Shown: in pieces, positions 32,291 to 40,721 of the stretch
How the letters are laid out: each line of letters begins with the position of its first letter
How positions within the stretch are numbered: position 1 is the first letter of the stretch
Assembly: GCF_000720475.1 (NCBI RefSeq)
Contig: NZ_JOAP01000010.1
Span: forward strand, 119,387-183,386
Length of the DNA stretch: 64,000 nucleotides
DNA from: Streptomyces aureocirculatus
GTDB taxonomy: Bacteria > Actinomycetota > Actinomycetes > Streptomycetales > Streptomycetaceae
Direction of reading: 5' to 3'
Position numbers and translations under genes: made by a program
The notes under the pieces: model-generated
Told to the model about the DNA's origin: nothing
Seen by the model: only the letters and a program-made list of their open reading frames with translations
The model's database searches: none

Positions 32291-33520
32291 ATGACCACCA
32301 CGACCACTCCCCCCTCGGGAGCACCCGCCGCGCCGTCCGCCGAGGAGAGCACCGGCGCCCTGCTGCTGCGGGGCATGCGCACCAACATGCGCCAGTACGG
32401 CATGCTCGTCGCGCTGGCCTTCCTCGTCGTCCTCTTCCAGATCTGGAGCGACGGCACACTGCTCCTGCCGAGCAACGTCTCCAACCTGATCCAGCAGAAC
32501 GGCTACATCCTCATCCTGGCCATCGGCATGATGATCGTCATCATCGCGGGCCACATCGACCTGTCCGTCGGCTCGCTGGTGGCCTTCGTCGGCGCCATGT
32601 CGGCGGTGATGATGGTCAGGCACGACCTGCCCTGGGTGCTCGCCCTCGTCCTCTCGCTGCTCATCGGCGCGGTCGCGGGCGCGTGGCAGGGCTTCTTCAT
32701 CGCGTACGTCGGCATCCCGTCGTTCATCGTGACGCTGGCGGGCATGCTGCTCTTCCGCGGCCTCACCCAGATCGTCCTGGAGGGCCAGTCGCTCTCGCCG
32801 TTCCCCGACGGCTTCCAGAACATCGCCAAGGGCTTCGTCCCGGAGATGGGCCCGTACACGCAGTACCACAACCCGACTCTGGTCATCGGTCTCGCGACGG
32901 TCGCGTTCCTGGTCCTCCGTGAGTGGCGCGGCCGCAAGCAGCAGTTGGCGTACGACCTCGATGTGCCACCGACGGGCCTGTGGGTGGCCAAGCTGGTGGC
33001 CGTGGGTGCCGCTGTGATCGCCTTCACCCTTACGCTCGCCAGCTTCCACGGCGTGCCGGTGGTGCTGCTCATCATGTGCGGCCTGCTCATCGGCCTCGGC
33101 TATGTGATGCGCCACGCGGTCGTCGGACGGCATGTGTACGCGCTCGGCGGCAACAAGGCCGCTGCGAAGCTGTCCGGCGTCAAGGACAAGCGCGTCACCT
33201 TCCTGATCTTCGTCAACATGGGGGTGCTCGCGGCACTCGCGGGCTGTGTGTACGCGGCACGCCTGAACGCGGGCACCCCGCAGGCCGGCCTCAACTTCGA
33301 ACTGGAGGCGATCGCGGCCTCCTTCATCGGCGGCGCCTCCATGAGCGGGGGCGTCGGCACGGTGATGGGCGCCGTGATCGGCGGCCTGGTGCTCGGCGTC
33401 CTCAACAACGGCATGTCCCTGGTGAACATCGGCACCGACTACCAGCAGGTCATCAAGGGGCTCGTGCTGCTCGCGGCGGTCGGGTTCGACGTCTGGAACA
33501 AACGCAGGGTCGGACGCTGA
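32291..33520 (+). CDS. gguB: Sugar ABC transporter permease (GguB/MmsB-like)
   Basis: 409 residues, about ten membrane helices. The hallmark stretch GMMIVIIAGHIDLSVGSLVAF is seen, as are IPSFIVTLAGMLLFRGL and VYALGGNKAAAKLSGV, all conserved in CUT2 permeases. It follows the ATPase after 10 bp. A perfect 11-bp hairpin directly after the stop ends the operon. The N-terminal tail (TTTTTPPSGAPAAPS) is disordered. Confidence 0.92.
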   Translation: MTTTTTPPSGAPAAPSAEESTGALLLRGMRTNMRQYGMLVALAFLVVLFQIWSDGTLLLPSNVSNLIQQNGYILILAIGMMIVIIAGHIDLSVGSLVAFVGAMSAVMMVRHDLPWVLALVLSLLIGAVAGAWQGFFIAYVGIPSFIVTLAGMLLFRGLTQIVLEGQSLSPFPDGFQNIAKGFVPEMGPYTQYHNPTLVIGLATVAFLVLREWRGRKQQLAYDLDVPPTGLWVAKLVAVGAAVIAFTLTLASFHGVPVVLLIMCGLLIGLGYVMRHAVVGRHVYALGGNKAAAKLSGVKDKRVTFLIFVNMGVLAALAGCVYAARLNAGTPQAGLNFELEAIAASFIGGASMSGGVGTVMGAVIGGLVLGVLNNGMSLVNIGTDYQQVIKGLVLLAAVGFDVWNKRRVGR

Positions 33521-33523
33521 GCC

Positions 33524-33563
33524 CGGGCCCCGCCGACGGCCGCTCAAGCCGGGGCGGGGCCCG
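33524..33563. terminator. Hairpin between gguB and LacI genes
   Basis: An 11-bp perfect stem (CGGGCCCCGCC and its complement) with an 18-nt loop lies four bases after the gguB stop. Its right arm overlaps the last codons of the convergent LacI gene, so it can serve both. Confidence 0.7.
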
Positions 33564-34551
33564 TACTGGCGCGTACCGTCAGCTCGGGCGCGAGCAGGGT
33601 GACGTCATCGGAGGGGTCACCGCCCACTTTGGCGACGACGCGTTCCACGGCCCGCCGCCCCATCTCCTTCGCGGGTACGGAGACGGAGGTGAGGCGGACG
33701 GAAGCGCCGAGCGCCACCTGGTCGGGGCACACGGCCACCACCGAGACGTCCTCGGGGACCGCGCGGCCCCGGCCGCGCAGCACGGCGAGCAGCGGCTCGA
33801 CGGCCGACTCGTTCTGGACGACGAAGCCCGTCGTCGCCGGGCGCTCGTCGAAGATCCGGGCGAGGGTGGCCGCCACCGCCGCGTGCCCGGCTTCGCAGGG
33901 CCGGTGCAGCAGCCCGACGCCGAGTTCACGCGCCTCGGCGCGGACGCCGTCGAGGGTGCGCTCGGCGAAGCCCGCGTGCCGCTCGTACATCGTGGGCGCC
34001 TCCCCGATGACGGCGAGCTCGCGGTGGCCGAGGCGGGCCAGGTGCTCGACACACCGGGCTCCGGCGGCGCCGAAGTCGAGGTCCACGCAGGACAGTCCCG
34101 CGGTGTCGGCGGGAAGGCCGATCAGGACGGCGGAGCTGTCGCTCGCGCGCAGCAGGGGCAGCCGCTCGTCGTCGAGTTCCACGTCCATGAGGATCATGGC
34201 GTCGGCGAGCCCGCTGCCGGTGACCCTGCGCACGGCCGCGGGCCCCTCCTCGCCGGTCAGGAGCAGGACGTCGTAGCCGTGGGTCCGGGCCGTGGTGGTG
34301 ACGGCGACAGCGATCTCCATCATCACCGGGATGTACATGTCCGTGCGCAGCGGCACCATCAGGGCGATGATGTCGGACCTGCTGCTCGCCAGGGCGCGGG
34401 CCCCGGCGTGGGGGTGGTAGCCCAGCTCCCGGATGCTGCGGCGGACCCGCTCGCAGGTGCCCGTGGAGATGGAGCGCTTGCCGCTGAGCACATAGCTGAC
34501 CGTGCTGGCCGCCACTCCGGCGTGCCTGGCGACCTCGGCGAGGGTGACCAT
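33544..34551 (-). CDS. LacI-family transcriptional regulator
   Basis: 335 residues. MVTLAEVARHAGVAASTVSYVLSG is the textbook LacI headpiece, followed by the hinge helix region (HPHAGARALASSRSD) and a periplasmic-binding-protein-like effector domain (YDVLLLTGEEGP, AVLIGLPADTAGLSCVDLDF, GFVVQNESAVEPLLAVLRG). ATG 34551 was chosen because AGGAG precedes it by about six bases. It lies convergent to the sugar importer operon; a perfect 16-bp palindrome 135 bp upstream of its start is a likely operator. It may co-regulate the operon with IclR or report on a different sugar. Confidence 0.88.
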   Translation of the reverse strand: MVTLAEVARHAGVAASTVSYVLSGKRSISTGTCERVRRSIRELGYHPHAGARALASSRSDIIALMVPLRTDMYIPVMMEIAVAVTTTARTHGYDVLLLTGEEGPAAVRRVTGSGLADAMILMDVELDDERLPLLRASDSSAVLIGLPADTAGLSCVDLDFGAAGARCVEHLARLGHRELAVIGEAPTMYERHAGFAERTLDGVRAEARELGVGLLHRPCEAGHAAVAATLARIFDERPATTGFVVQNESAVEPLLAVLRGRGRAVPEDVSVVAVCPDQVALGASVRLTSVSVPAKEMGRRAVERVVAKVGGDPSDDVTLLAPELTVRASTGPAPA

Positions 34552-34685
34552 GCGTCTCTCCTGGGGGCGCTCCGGGGCGACGGGACGCGAACCGCTTCGA
34601 CGGGCGCGCGAGGGTTGCCTTGGACGGACGGGTGCAGGTGAGGTCACTGAACCTAGTTGGGGCCGGTGGGTGACGTCCAGAGTGC

Positions 34686-34701
34686 GTCGAAGCGCTTCGA
34701 C
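34686..34701. promoter_or_regulatory. LacI-type operator palindrome
   Basis: GTCGAAGCGCTTCGAC is a perfect 16-bp palindrome with the central CG of LacI/GalR operators. A related half-site, CGCTTCGAC, lies at about 34592-34600. It stands between the LacI gene and the end of the cellulase gene. Confidence 0.7.
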
Positions 34702-34756
34702 CGACCGCAGGGGCGGGCCGGGAGGTGGATGTTCGGCCCGCCCCTGGTCGCCGGCG

Positions 34757-36472
34757 CTACAGCGCCGGGTGCGCGTTCTTCATCAGTTCCTGGAACTGGG
34801 CCGAGAACCAGTGTCCGGACAGCGGCGCGTCCGGCAGTGCCCCGGACTTGTTGTGGCCGTTGCGCGGATTTCCCTCGTAAGTGGGATCACACATGCGGTC
34901 GAAGCCCTTGCCCTCGTTGTTGGGGATCTCCTTGCTGGAGCCGTCGGACTCGCCCGGCGGCTTCATCCACACATAGGCGTCGATGCCCGCGGCCGGTGCC
35001 GCCTGCGGGCGTTCGCCTAGGCCCGCGCCCGACTGGTTGCACCAGTTGCCGATGTGGACGCGCCGGTCGATGCGGCCGCCGTTCACATAGGAGTCGACGT
35101 CGGTGCCCGCCCCCGGCCCGGCGGGCCGCCCCGCGCCGCCCCAGCCGTTGCGCGAGGTGTCGATCAGCATGCCGATCCTGGAGTCGAAGCCGACGGAGAC
35201 GAGCTTGTCGCGGAAGGCCTGGGCGAAGGTCAGCTCGTCGGTGTAGCGGTTCCAGTCGACCCACTTGGACTCGCGCACCGACCTGCCCGCCACCGTGTCG
35301 CCGATCCTGAAGTGCTCCTCCTTGAGGGCGCTGTAGTTGGCGGTGTTGGCGATGAAGCCGTGCACGTCGGCGACGGTGGCGCCCTCGGCGGTCGCCGCCT
35401 GCTCGAACACGTCGGCCGACGGTCCGAAGTTGTCGTCCCAGCCGATCCAGCCGTGGTGGCCCGCGTCGACGTAGTTGTAGACGTTGGGTACGTCGCCGAG
35501 CTTGTTCAGGGCGTAGCCGACGCCCTTGACGTAGTTGCCGTTGGCCTTCATCACGTCGCACTGCGGGGTGGCCGTCGGGCGCCCGCCGGTGTTGGTGACG
35601 AGGTTCGGCAGGGAGTCGATCTCGACCGTGGTGACGATGCGCAGGCCCGCGTACTTGGAGTCGGCGAGGATCGTCTTGATCGGGTCGATGTACCGCGTCT
35701 TGTACGTGTCGATCTCGGTCGGGCCCAGCTCGCCGTTGGAGGCCAGGGCGGCGCAGTCGCGTCCCGGCAGGTTGTAGATGACGAGCTGGACGACGAGTTC
35801 ACCGCTGCCCTTCTGCCTGAGTGCCTCGTCCAGATGGTCGCGCAGGCCCATCCCGCCGTTCACGCCGTTGATGGCGGCCGTGCGGTCCAGCCAGACGCCG
35901 GTGGGCTGCCGGGCGATGCGGCCGCCGCCCGGCTCGGCGGCGGCCTTCCTCGACCACTCGGGGTTCACATACACCTTGGCACCGGCGTACGGGTTGTCCA
36001 CGCGGCTGCCCTGCCCGGGCGGGTCCGTGGGGCCGCCGGGGTCGCCGCCGCCGTCGTCGACGTCGCAGGTCACCCCGTTCAGGGTGAAGGCGGTGGGCAG
36101 CGCGTTGGGGCCGCTGTGCGAGGCGTTGAAGCCGAAGCCGACCGACGCGCCGGTCGCCAGGGACCCGTTGTACGCCTCACTGGCGGCGGTGACGGTGGCA
36201 CCGTTCTGGGTGATGCCCGCGTTCCAGCCCTGGGTGACCTTCTGGTTCCCCGCGTACGACCACTTCACGGTCCAGCCGGTCTTGGCGGGGCCGTGGTTGG
36301 TGACCGTGACGGCGGCGGTGAAGCCGGTGCTCCACTGGTTCTGCAGCTTGTAGTCGACGCTGCAGGGGACGGCGGCGGTTCCCGCGTCCCCGGCGGTCAC
36401 CGCGGTCGCGGTCCCGGTGGCCGCGGCGACCAGGGCGATGGCGGCCAGTAAGGCACTTCTCCTGCGGTTCAT
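34757..36472 (-). CDS. Secreted GH6 cellulase with N-terminal CBM2
   Basis: 571 residues. The Sec signal (MNRRRSALLAAIALVAAATG) ends near TAGDAG. A CBM2 cellulose-binding module follows, with CSVDYKLQNQWSTGFTAAVT, WTVKWSYAGNQKV and a closing VTCDV. An Asp/Gly/Pro-rich linker leads to the GH6 catalytic domain: TVEIDSLPNLVTN, VYNYVDAGHHGWIGWDDN and IGMLIDTSRNGWGG. This order and the motifs match exo-acting Cel6B-type cellobiohydrolases. AAGGAG lies six bases before the ATG. A perfect CebR box about 180 bp upstream implies induction by cellobiose. Confidence 0.93.
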   Translation of the reverse strand: MNRRRSALLAAIALVAAATGTATAVTAGDAGTAAVPCSVDYKLQNQWSTGFTAAVTVTNHGPAKTGWTVKWSYAGNQKVTQGWNAGITQNGATVTAASEAYNGSLATGASVGFGFNASHSGPNALPTAFTLNGVTCDVDDGGGDPGGPTDPPGQGSRVDNPYAGAKVYVNPEWSRKAAAEPGGGRIARQPTGVWLDRTAAINGVNGGMGLRDHLDEALRQKGSGELVVQLVIYNLPGRDCAALASNGELGPTEIDTYKTRYIDPIKTILADSKYAGLRIVTTVEIDSLPNLVTNTGGRPTATPQCDVMKANGNYVKGVGYALNKLGDVPNVYNYVDAGHHGWIGWDDNFGPSADVFEQAATAEGATVADVHGFIANTANYSALKEEHFRIGDTVAGRSVRESKWVDWNRYTDELTFAQAFRDKLVSVGFDSRIGMLIDTSRNGWGGAGRPAGPGAGTDVDSYVNGGRIDRRVHIGNWCNQSGAGLGERPQAAPAAGIDAYVWMKPPGESDGSSKEIPNNEGKGFDRMCDPTYEGNPRNGHNKSGALPDAPLSGHWFSAQFQELMKNAHPAL

Positions 36473-36653
36473 GAGCGGCTCCTTGCAGATCGGGCACGCC
36501 ACACGGGCGTGCCGACTGATGAAATCGCTCCCACTGGTGGTGAAGAAGGTAGCGGCAAGCGGCACGGACGAACAGGGGCGGCGGCAGGTTCAGAGGTGTC
36601 GAACAACTTCGACTCTTGAAGAGCCTTGACCCCTCTCGTCACTCTGCCCATGA

Positions 36654-36667
36654 TGGGAGCGCTCCCA
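36654..36667. promoter_or_regulatory. CebR-type box
   Basis: TGGGAGCGCTCCCA is the known 14-bp operator of the cellobiose-responsive repressor CebR, without mismatch. It precedes the GH6 gene on the minus strand. A half-site, CGCTCCCA, lies at about 36527-36534. No cebR gene is in this window. Confidence 0.88.
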
Positions 36668-36775
36668 CTGGTTCACAGCTTGTCCGCACAGCCAACCGCC
36701 CCGATTCTTCGGGGGAACCGGAGGTGAACCGGACGGACCCCGCTCCCCGCGACGCGTCGGTGCCGGGCGTACGCG

Positions 36776-36781
36776 TATAAC
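36776..36781 (+). promoter_or_regulatory. -10-like hexamer for a leaderless transcript
   Basis: TATAAC stands exactly six bases before the ATG of the PAP2-kinase fusion; GGGGAC between them could alternatively be a weak, very close ribosome site. Confidence 0.45.
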
Positions 36782-36787
36782 GGGGAC

Positions 36788-38338
36788 ATGAGCGATCACT
36801 CTCCCGGAGCCCCCGGAGCCCTCCGGCGCCTGCTGCGCACGCTGGACCACACCGCGTTCGACAAGGTCGCGACCCGGTCGTGGCCGGGCGCCGAACCCGT
36901 GCTGCCCCGGCTCAGCCGGAGCGCCAACCACGGGCTGCTGTGGTTCGGCATCGCCGCGGGCATGTGGGCGGTCGGCGGCACCCGGGAGCGGCGGGCCGCC
37001 GTGCGCGGTGCGGCCTCACTGGCCCTGGCCTCGGCAACCGTCAACACCCTCGGCAAGCGGGCGGTGCGCCGCTCGCGTCCGGCGCTCGACACGGTGCCGG
37101 TGATACGGCATCTGACGCGGCAGCCGGTGACCAGTTCCTTCCCGTCCGGGCACGCCGCGTCCGCCGTCGCGTTCACGGTGGGCGCCGCCCTTGAGTCGCG
37201 CCGCTGGGGAGCCGCGATCGCGCCCGTCGCTGCGTCGGTCGCCTTCTCCCGCGTCTACACGGGGGTGCACTATCCGAGCGATGTCCTGGTCGGCGCGAGT
37301 CTCGGCGCGGGTGCCGCCTTCGCCGTACGCGGTCTCGTCCCCTCGCGCTCCCAGTTGCCGCCCCCGGCCAGGCCCCGGGTCGACGCCCCTGCCCTGCCCG
37401 AGGGCGAGGGCCTGTTCGTGGTGGTCAACCCCTCCTCCGGAGCGCAGCCGCAACTGGCCGACCCCGTAAGACAGTTGAAGATCGCCCTGCCACGTGCGGA
37501 AGTGATCATCTACGAGCCGGACGCGGGGCCGCTGCCCGACGTGATCGCGGAGGCGGCGCGGGACGCGGCGCGCTGCGGCGGCGTCCTCGGCATCTGCGGC
37601 GGCGACGGCACCGTGAACGCGGCCGTGGCGCCCGCCCTGGCGTACGACGTGCCGCTGATGGTGCTGCCCGGCGGCACCTTCAACCACTTCGCCGCCGACC
37701 TCGGCACGGAGACCATCACCGAGGCCTGCGCGGCCGTCGCGCGCGGTACCGCCGTCCGTGTGGACGTCGGCCGCATCTCGGCGGTCGCCACGCCCCACTC
37801 CCCCGCGCCCGCGGACGCGGAGGCCACCTACTTCCTCAACACCTTCAGCCTCGGCTCCTATCCCGAACTCGTCCGGCTGCGGGAGCACTGGTCGCCGCGG
37901 ATCGGCGGCCCCGCCGCCACGGTGCTGTCCGCCGGCCGGATCCTGCGTACGAACGAGCCCCTGCGCGCCGTCGTGAACGGCCGGCGCCGCGCGATGTGGC
38001 TGCTGTTCGCGGGCAACGGCGCCTACCGCAACGTGGGCATCGCCCCGGTGCGCAGGCACGATCTCGCCGACGGCCTGCTCGACGTCCGGATCGCCCACGG
38101 CGGCCGCTTCGCCCGCACCCGCCTGCTCGCCACCGCCCTGGCCGGCGGACTCGCACGGACCCGCCTGTACGCGTCGGCGCACTCCCGGCGCCTCCTCGTG
38201 ACGGGGCTGCCCGAGGGGACGCAGATGGCGTACGACGGGGAGGTGCGGGACGCGCCCGCGGCGCTGCGCGTCGACAAGCTTCTGGAGGCCCTGACGGTGT
38301 ACCGGCCGCTGGAGGAGCGGCCTACGCTGGACCACTGA
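36788..38338 (+). CDS. PAP2 phosphatase / diacylglycerol kinase-like fusion
   Basis: 516 residues. The N-terminal half is a PAP2 phosphatase with all three parts of its active site: K-RAVRRS-RP, SSFPSGHAAS and SRVYTGVHYPSDV. The C-terminal half is a lipid-kinase catalytic domain of the diacylglycerol/sphingosine kinase type with VVVNPSSGA and the nucleotide loop GICGGDGTVNAAVAP, ending in MAYDGEVRDAPAALRV. A chain able to remove and add a phosphate on lipids suggests control of phosphatidate or undecaprenol pools at the membrane. This fusion is known in Streptomyces. The 3' end overlaps the convergent MocR gene by 17 bp. Confidence 0.9.
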   Translation: MSDHSPGAPGALRRLLRTLDHTAFDKVATRSWPGAEPVLPRLSRSANHGLLWFGIAAGMWAVGGTRERRAAVRGAASLALASATVNTLGKRAVRRSRPALDTVPVIRHLTRQPVTSSFPSGHAASAVAFTVGAALESRRWGAAIAPVAASVAFSRVYTGVHYPSDVLVGASLGAGAAFAVRGLVPSRSQLPPPARPRVDAPALPEGEGLFVVVNPSSGAQPQLADPVRQLKIALPRAEVIIYEPDAGPLPDVIAEAARDAARCGGVLGICGGDGTVNAAVAPALAYDVPLMVLPGGTFNHFAADLGTETITEACAAVARGTAVRVDVGRISAVATPHSPAPADAEATYFLNTFSLGSYPELVRLREHWSPRIGGPAATVLSAGRILRTNEPLRAVVNGRRRAMWLLFAGNGAYRNVGIAPVRRHDLADGLLDVRIAHGGRFARTRLLATALAGGLARTRLYASAHSRRLLVTGLPEGTQMAYDGEVRDAPAALRVDKLLEALTVYRPLEERPTLDH

Positions 38339-39914
38339 GCAGGTCGCCGAGGATCGCCACCCCCTCCCGGGCCGCCGTGGGCGTGCTCGCCGCATAGCCG
38401 AGTACGAGGCCGGGCCGCCCGGGACGCTGGGTGTGCCAGGACAGCGGCTGGACCTTGACGCCGCGCTCGAGGGCCGCCGCGGCCAGGGCGGTGTCGTCGT
38501 GGCCGGGCGGGAGGGTCACCATCAGGTGCAGCCCCGCGGCGGCTCCGTGGACGACCGCTTCCGGCATCGAATCCGCGATGGCCGCGATCATGGCGTCGCG
38601 CCGGACGCGGTGGCGTCTGCGCAGGAACCGCAACTGGCGTTCGAGGGCGCCGGACTCCATCAACTGGGCCAGGACCAACTGGGGCAGCGCCGCGTTGCCG
38701 AGGTCGGCGAAGCGCTTGGCGTCGACCAGTGCGTCGCGGTAGCGGCGGGGTGCGAGCAGCCAGCCCACCCGCAGCGCCGGGGCGAGCAGCTTGGACACGC
38801 TGCCCGCGTAGGCGACATGCTCGGTGAGCGTGGCGCGCAGCGCGGGCACCGGCGGCCGGTCGTAGCGGTGTTCGGCGTCGTAGTCGTCCTCGATGATCAG
38901 GCCGCCGTCCCGGGCCCAGGCCGCCAGTTCACGGCGTCGGGCACCGTCGAGGACCACGCCCGTCGGGAACTGGTGGGCGGGGGTGAGCAGCGCGACACGG
39001 GCACCGGTGGCGCGCAGCGCGTCCACGCGGACGCCCCGCGCGTCGACGGGCACGGGCGGTGACTCCAGGCCGGAGTTGTGCAGGTGCTGCCGGATGCCCA
39101 GGGAACTGGGGTCCTCCAGGGCGACGCGGGTGACTCCCTCGTCCCTGAGCACCAGGGCGAGCAGTCCGAGGGCCTGTGCGGTGCCCGCGACGATGAGGAC
39201 CTCGTCGGGGTCGGCGGCGATCCCGCGGTTCACGGCGAGCCAGCGCGCGACGGCGCGGCGCAGCGCCGGGGTGCCGCGCGGGTCCCCGTACCCGAAGTCC
39301 GCGGGCACCAGTCCGGCGAGCACCGTCCGCTCGGCGCGCAGCCAGGCCGTACGGGGGAACGAGGCGAGGTCGGGGAGGCCCGGCGACAGGTCGATGCGGG
39401 CGGGGGCGGCCCGCAGCGCGTCGAAGACGCCCGTGCCGGGCGGCACCGCGAAGAGCATGCCTGTTCCTGGTGGGCCGGAGGTTCTGGGCACGCCGGGGGC
39501 CCGGGGGGTGCCGAGCGCTCCGGTCACGCCCGACCCTCCGGACACCCCGGCATCGGCGTCCGGGGTGGCGGGGGCAGCAGGTGTGGCGGGGGTGAGCGGG
39601 GTGTTCGGGGGGCCGGGTGCGTGCGGTGCGTCCGGTGCGGTCGTCGGGCGGGCGAGGGGGGCCGACAGGACGATCGTTCCCGCCCTGCCGTGCCCGGCGA
39701 CGTGGCCGTCCTCGGTGAGGCGTCGGTAGGCCTCCGTCACGACGCCGCGGGAGACGCCGAGTTCATCCGCCAGGACGCGCGTCGCCGGCAGCCTGCTCCC
39801 GGCGGGCAGCAACCCCTCGGCGACCGCGCGCCGGATCTCCCGCGCCAGCCAGTCCGACATGCCGCCCCGGGGAGCCTCGGCGGGGTTGAGCTGAAGGAAG
39901 TCGGACGCGGCCAC
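38322..39914 (-). CDS. MocR-type GntR/aminotransferase regulator
   Basis: About 530 residues. A GntR winged helix (REIRRAVAEGLLPAGSRLPA, ELGVSRGVVTEAYRRLTEDG) is joined by a Pro/Gly/Ala-rich linker of about 70 residues to a fold-type I aminotransferase domain. The latter has EDPSSLGIRQHL, LLTPAHQFPTGVVL, IIEDDYDAEHRYD and the PLP-binding lysine in GSVSKLLAPALRVGW. MocR proteins sense PLP or amino acids and bind direct repeats. Here a divergent LysE-type exporter starts 85 bp away and direct repeats lie in between. I use GTG 39914, which matches the usual family start (ASDFLQL) and leaves the repeats outside the gene; ATG 39971 is the alternative. Confidence 0.85.
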   Translation of the reverse strand: MAASDFLQLNPAEAPRGGMSDWLAREIRRAVAEGLLPAGSRLPATRVLADELGVSRGVVTEAYRRLTEDGHVAGHGRAGTIVLSAPLARPTTAPDAPHAPGPPNTPLTPATPAAPATPDADAGVSGGSGVTGALGTPRAPGVPRTSGPPGTGMLFAVPPGTGVFDALRAAPARIDLSPGLPDLASFPRTAWLRAERTVLAGLVPADFGYGDPRGTPALRRAVARWLAVNRGIAADPDEVLIVAGTAQALGLLALVLRDEGVTRVALEDPSSLGIRQHLHNSGLESPPVPVDARGVRVDALRATGARVALLTPAHQFPTGVVLDGARRRELAAWARDGGLIIEDDYDAEHRYDRPPVPALRATLTEHVAYAGSVSKLLAPALRVGWLLAPRRYRDALVDAKRFADLGNAALPQLVLAQLMESGALERQLRFLRRRHRVRRDAMIAAIADSMPEAVVHGAAAGLHLMVTLPPGHDDTALAAAALERGVKVQPLSWHTQRPGRPGLVLGYAASTPTAAREGVAILGDLLSGPA

Positions 39915-39950
39915 GGCACGGCCCTGTCGCGTTATGGACCAGTCAGAAGG

Positions 39951-39981
39951 TGATCCATTGGACCTGTTCATGGATCCATTG
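39951..39981. promoter_or_regulatory. MocR direct-repeat operator
   Basis: TGATCCATTG (39951) and GGATCCATTG (39972) share nine of ten bases and are 21 bp apart, two helical turns. TGGACC occurs at 39935 and 39959, and TGGATCC at 39971. They lie between the MocR and LysE starts. Confidence 0.6.
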
Positions 39982-39999
39982 TGCCGCCAGAGTCAAGGC

Positions 40000-40599
40000 A
40001 TGGAGTTCCTGCTCACCTCATTCGTGCTCACCGTGACGCCGGGCACCGGAGTGCTGTTCACCGTGGCCGCCGGTCTCTCGCGCGGCACCCGCGCCGGCGT
40101 GGTGGCGGCCGTCGGCTGCACCCTGGGCATCGTCCCGCACATGCTGGCAGCGATCACGGGGCTCGCCGCACTCCTGCACACCAGCGCACTCGCGTTCCAG
40201 ACACTCAAGTACCTGGGCGTGGCCTACCTCCTCTTCATGGCGTGGAAGACGCTGCGCGACACGAGCTCCCTGGCCGCCGAGCAGGACGGTTCACCACGCT
40301 CGGCCCGTGACGTGATCCTGTCCGCCGTCCTGATCAACCTCCTCAACCCGAAACTGACGCTGTTCTTCTTCGCGTTCCTGCCCCAGTTCGTCGACGACAG
40401 TGAGCCCTACGCCTTCCTGCGCATGGCCGAACTCAGCGCGTACTTCATGCTGGTGTCCCTGGTCGTGTTCGCCCTCTACGCGATGTTCGCCGCGGCCGTG
40501 CGCGACCACGTCATCGGCCGGCCCCGGGTCATGGCCTGGCTGCGGCGCGTCTTCGCGGGCGCCTTCGCCGTGCTCGGCGCCAAACTCGCCCTCCTCTGA
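40000..40599 (+). CDS. LysE/RhtB-family amino-acid exporter
   Basis: 199 residues with about six membrane helices. The family signature is GLSRGTRAGVVAAVGCTLGI near the N-terminus; LINLLNPKLTLFFFAFLPQFVD is the conserved central loop and helix. RhtB-type proteins export homoserine, threonine or other neutral amino acids. The ATG at 40000 is preceded by AAGG. It is divergent from the MocR regulator, which probably controls it in response to an amine or PLP. No terminator is visible in the short gap before the repeat. Confidence 0.88.
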   Translation: MEFLLTSFVLTVTPGTGVLFTVAAGLSRGTRAGVVAAVGCTLGIVPHMLAAITGLAALLHTSALAFQTLKYLGVAYLLFMAWKTLRDTSSLAAEQDGSPRSARDVILSAVLINLLNPKLTLFFFAFLPQFVDDSEPYAFLRMAELSAYFMLVSLVVFALYAMFAAAVRDHVIGRPRVMAWLRRVFAGAFAVLGAKLALL

Positions 40600-40640
40600 T
40601 TCCGGCCGCACCCGCGTCCCCTGTCGCCGACCGCCTTCTC

Positions 40641-40703
40641 ACTGGTCCCACTGATCCCACTGATCCCACTGGTCCCACTGGTCCCACTGGTCCCACTGAT
40701 CCC
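40641..40703. repeat. Seven 9-bp tandem repeats
   Basis: Seven copies of ACTGGTCCC or ACTGATCCC follow each other without gaps, ending about 18 bp before the start of the B3/B4-domain gene, where its ribosome site and promoter should be. Confidence 0.85.
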
Positions 40704-40721
40704 TCACTGATCGGAAACACC

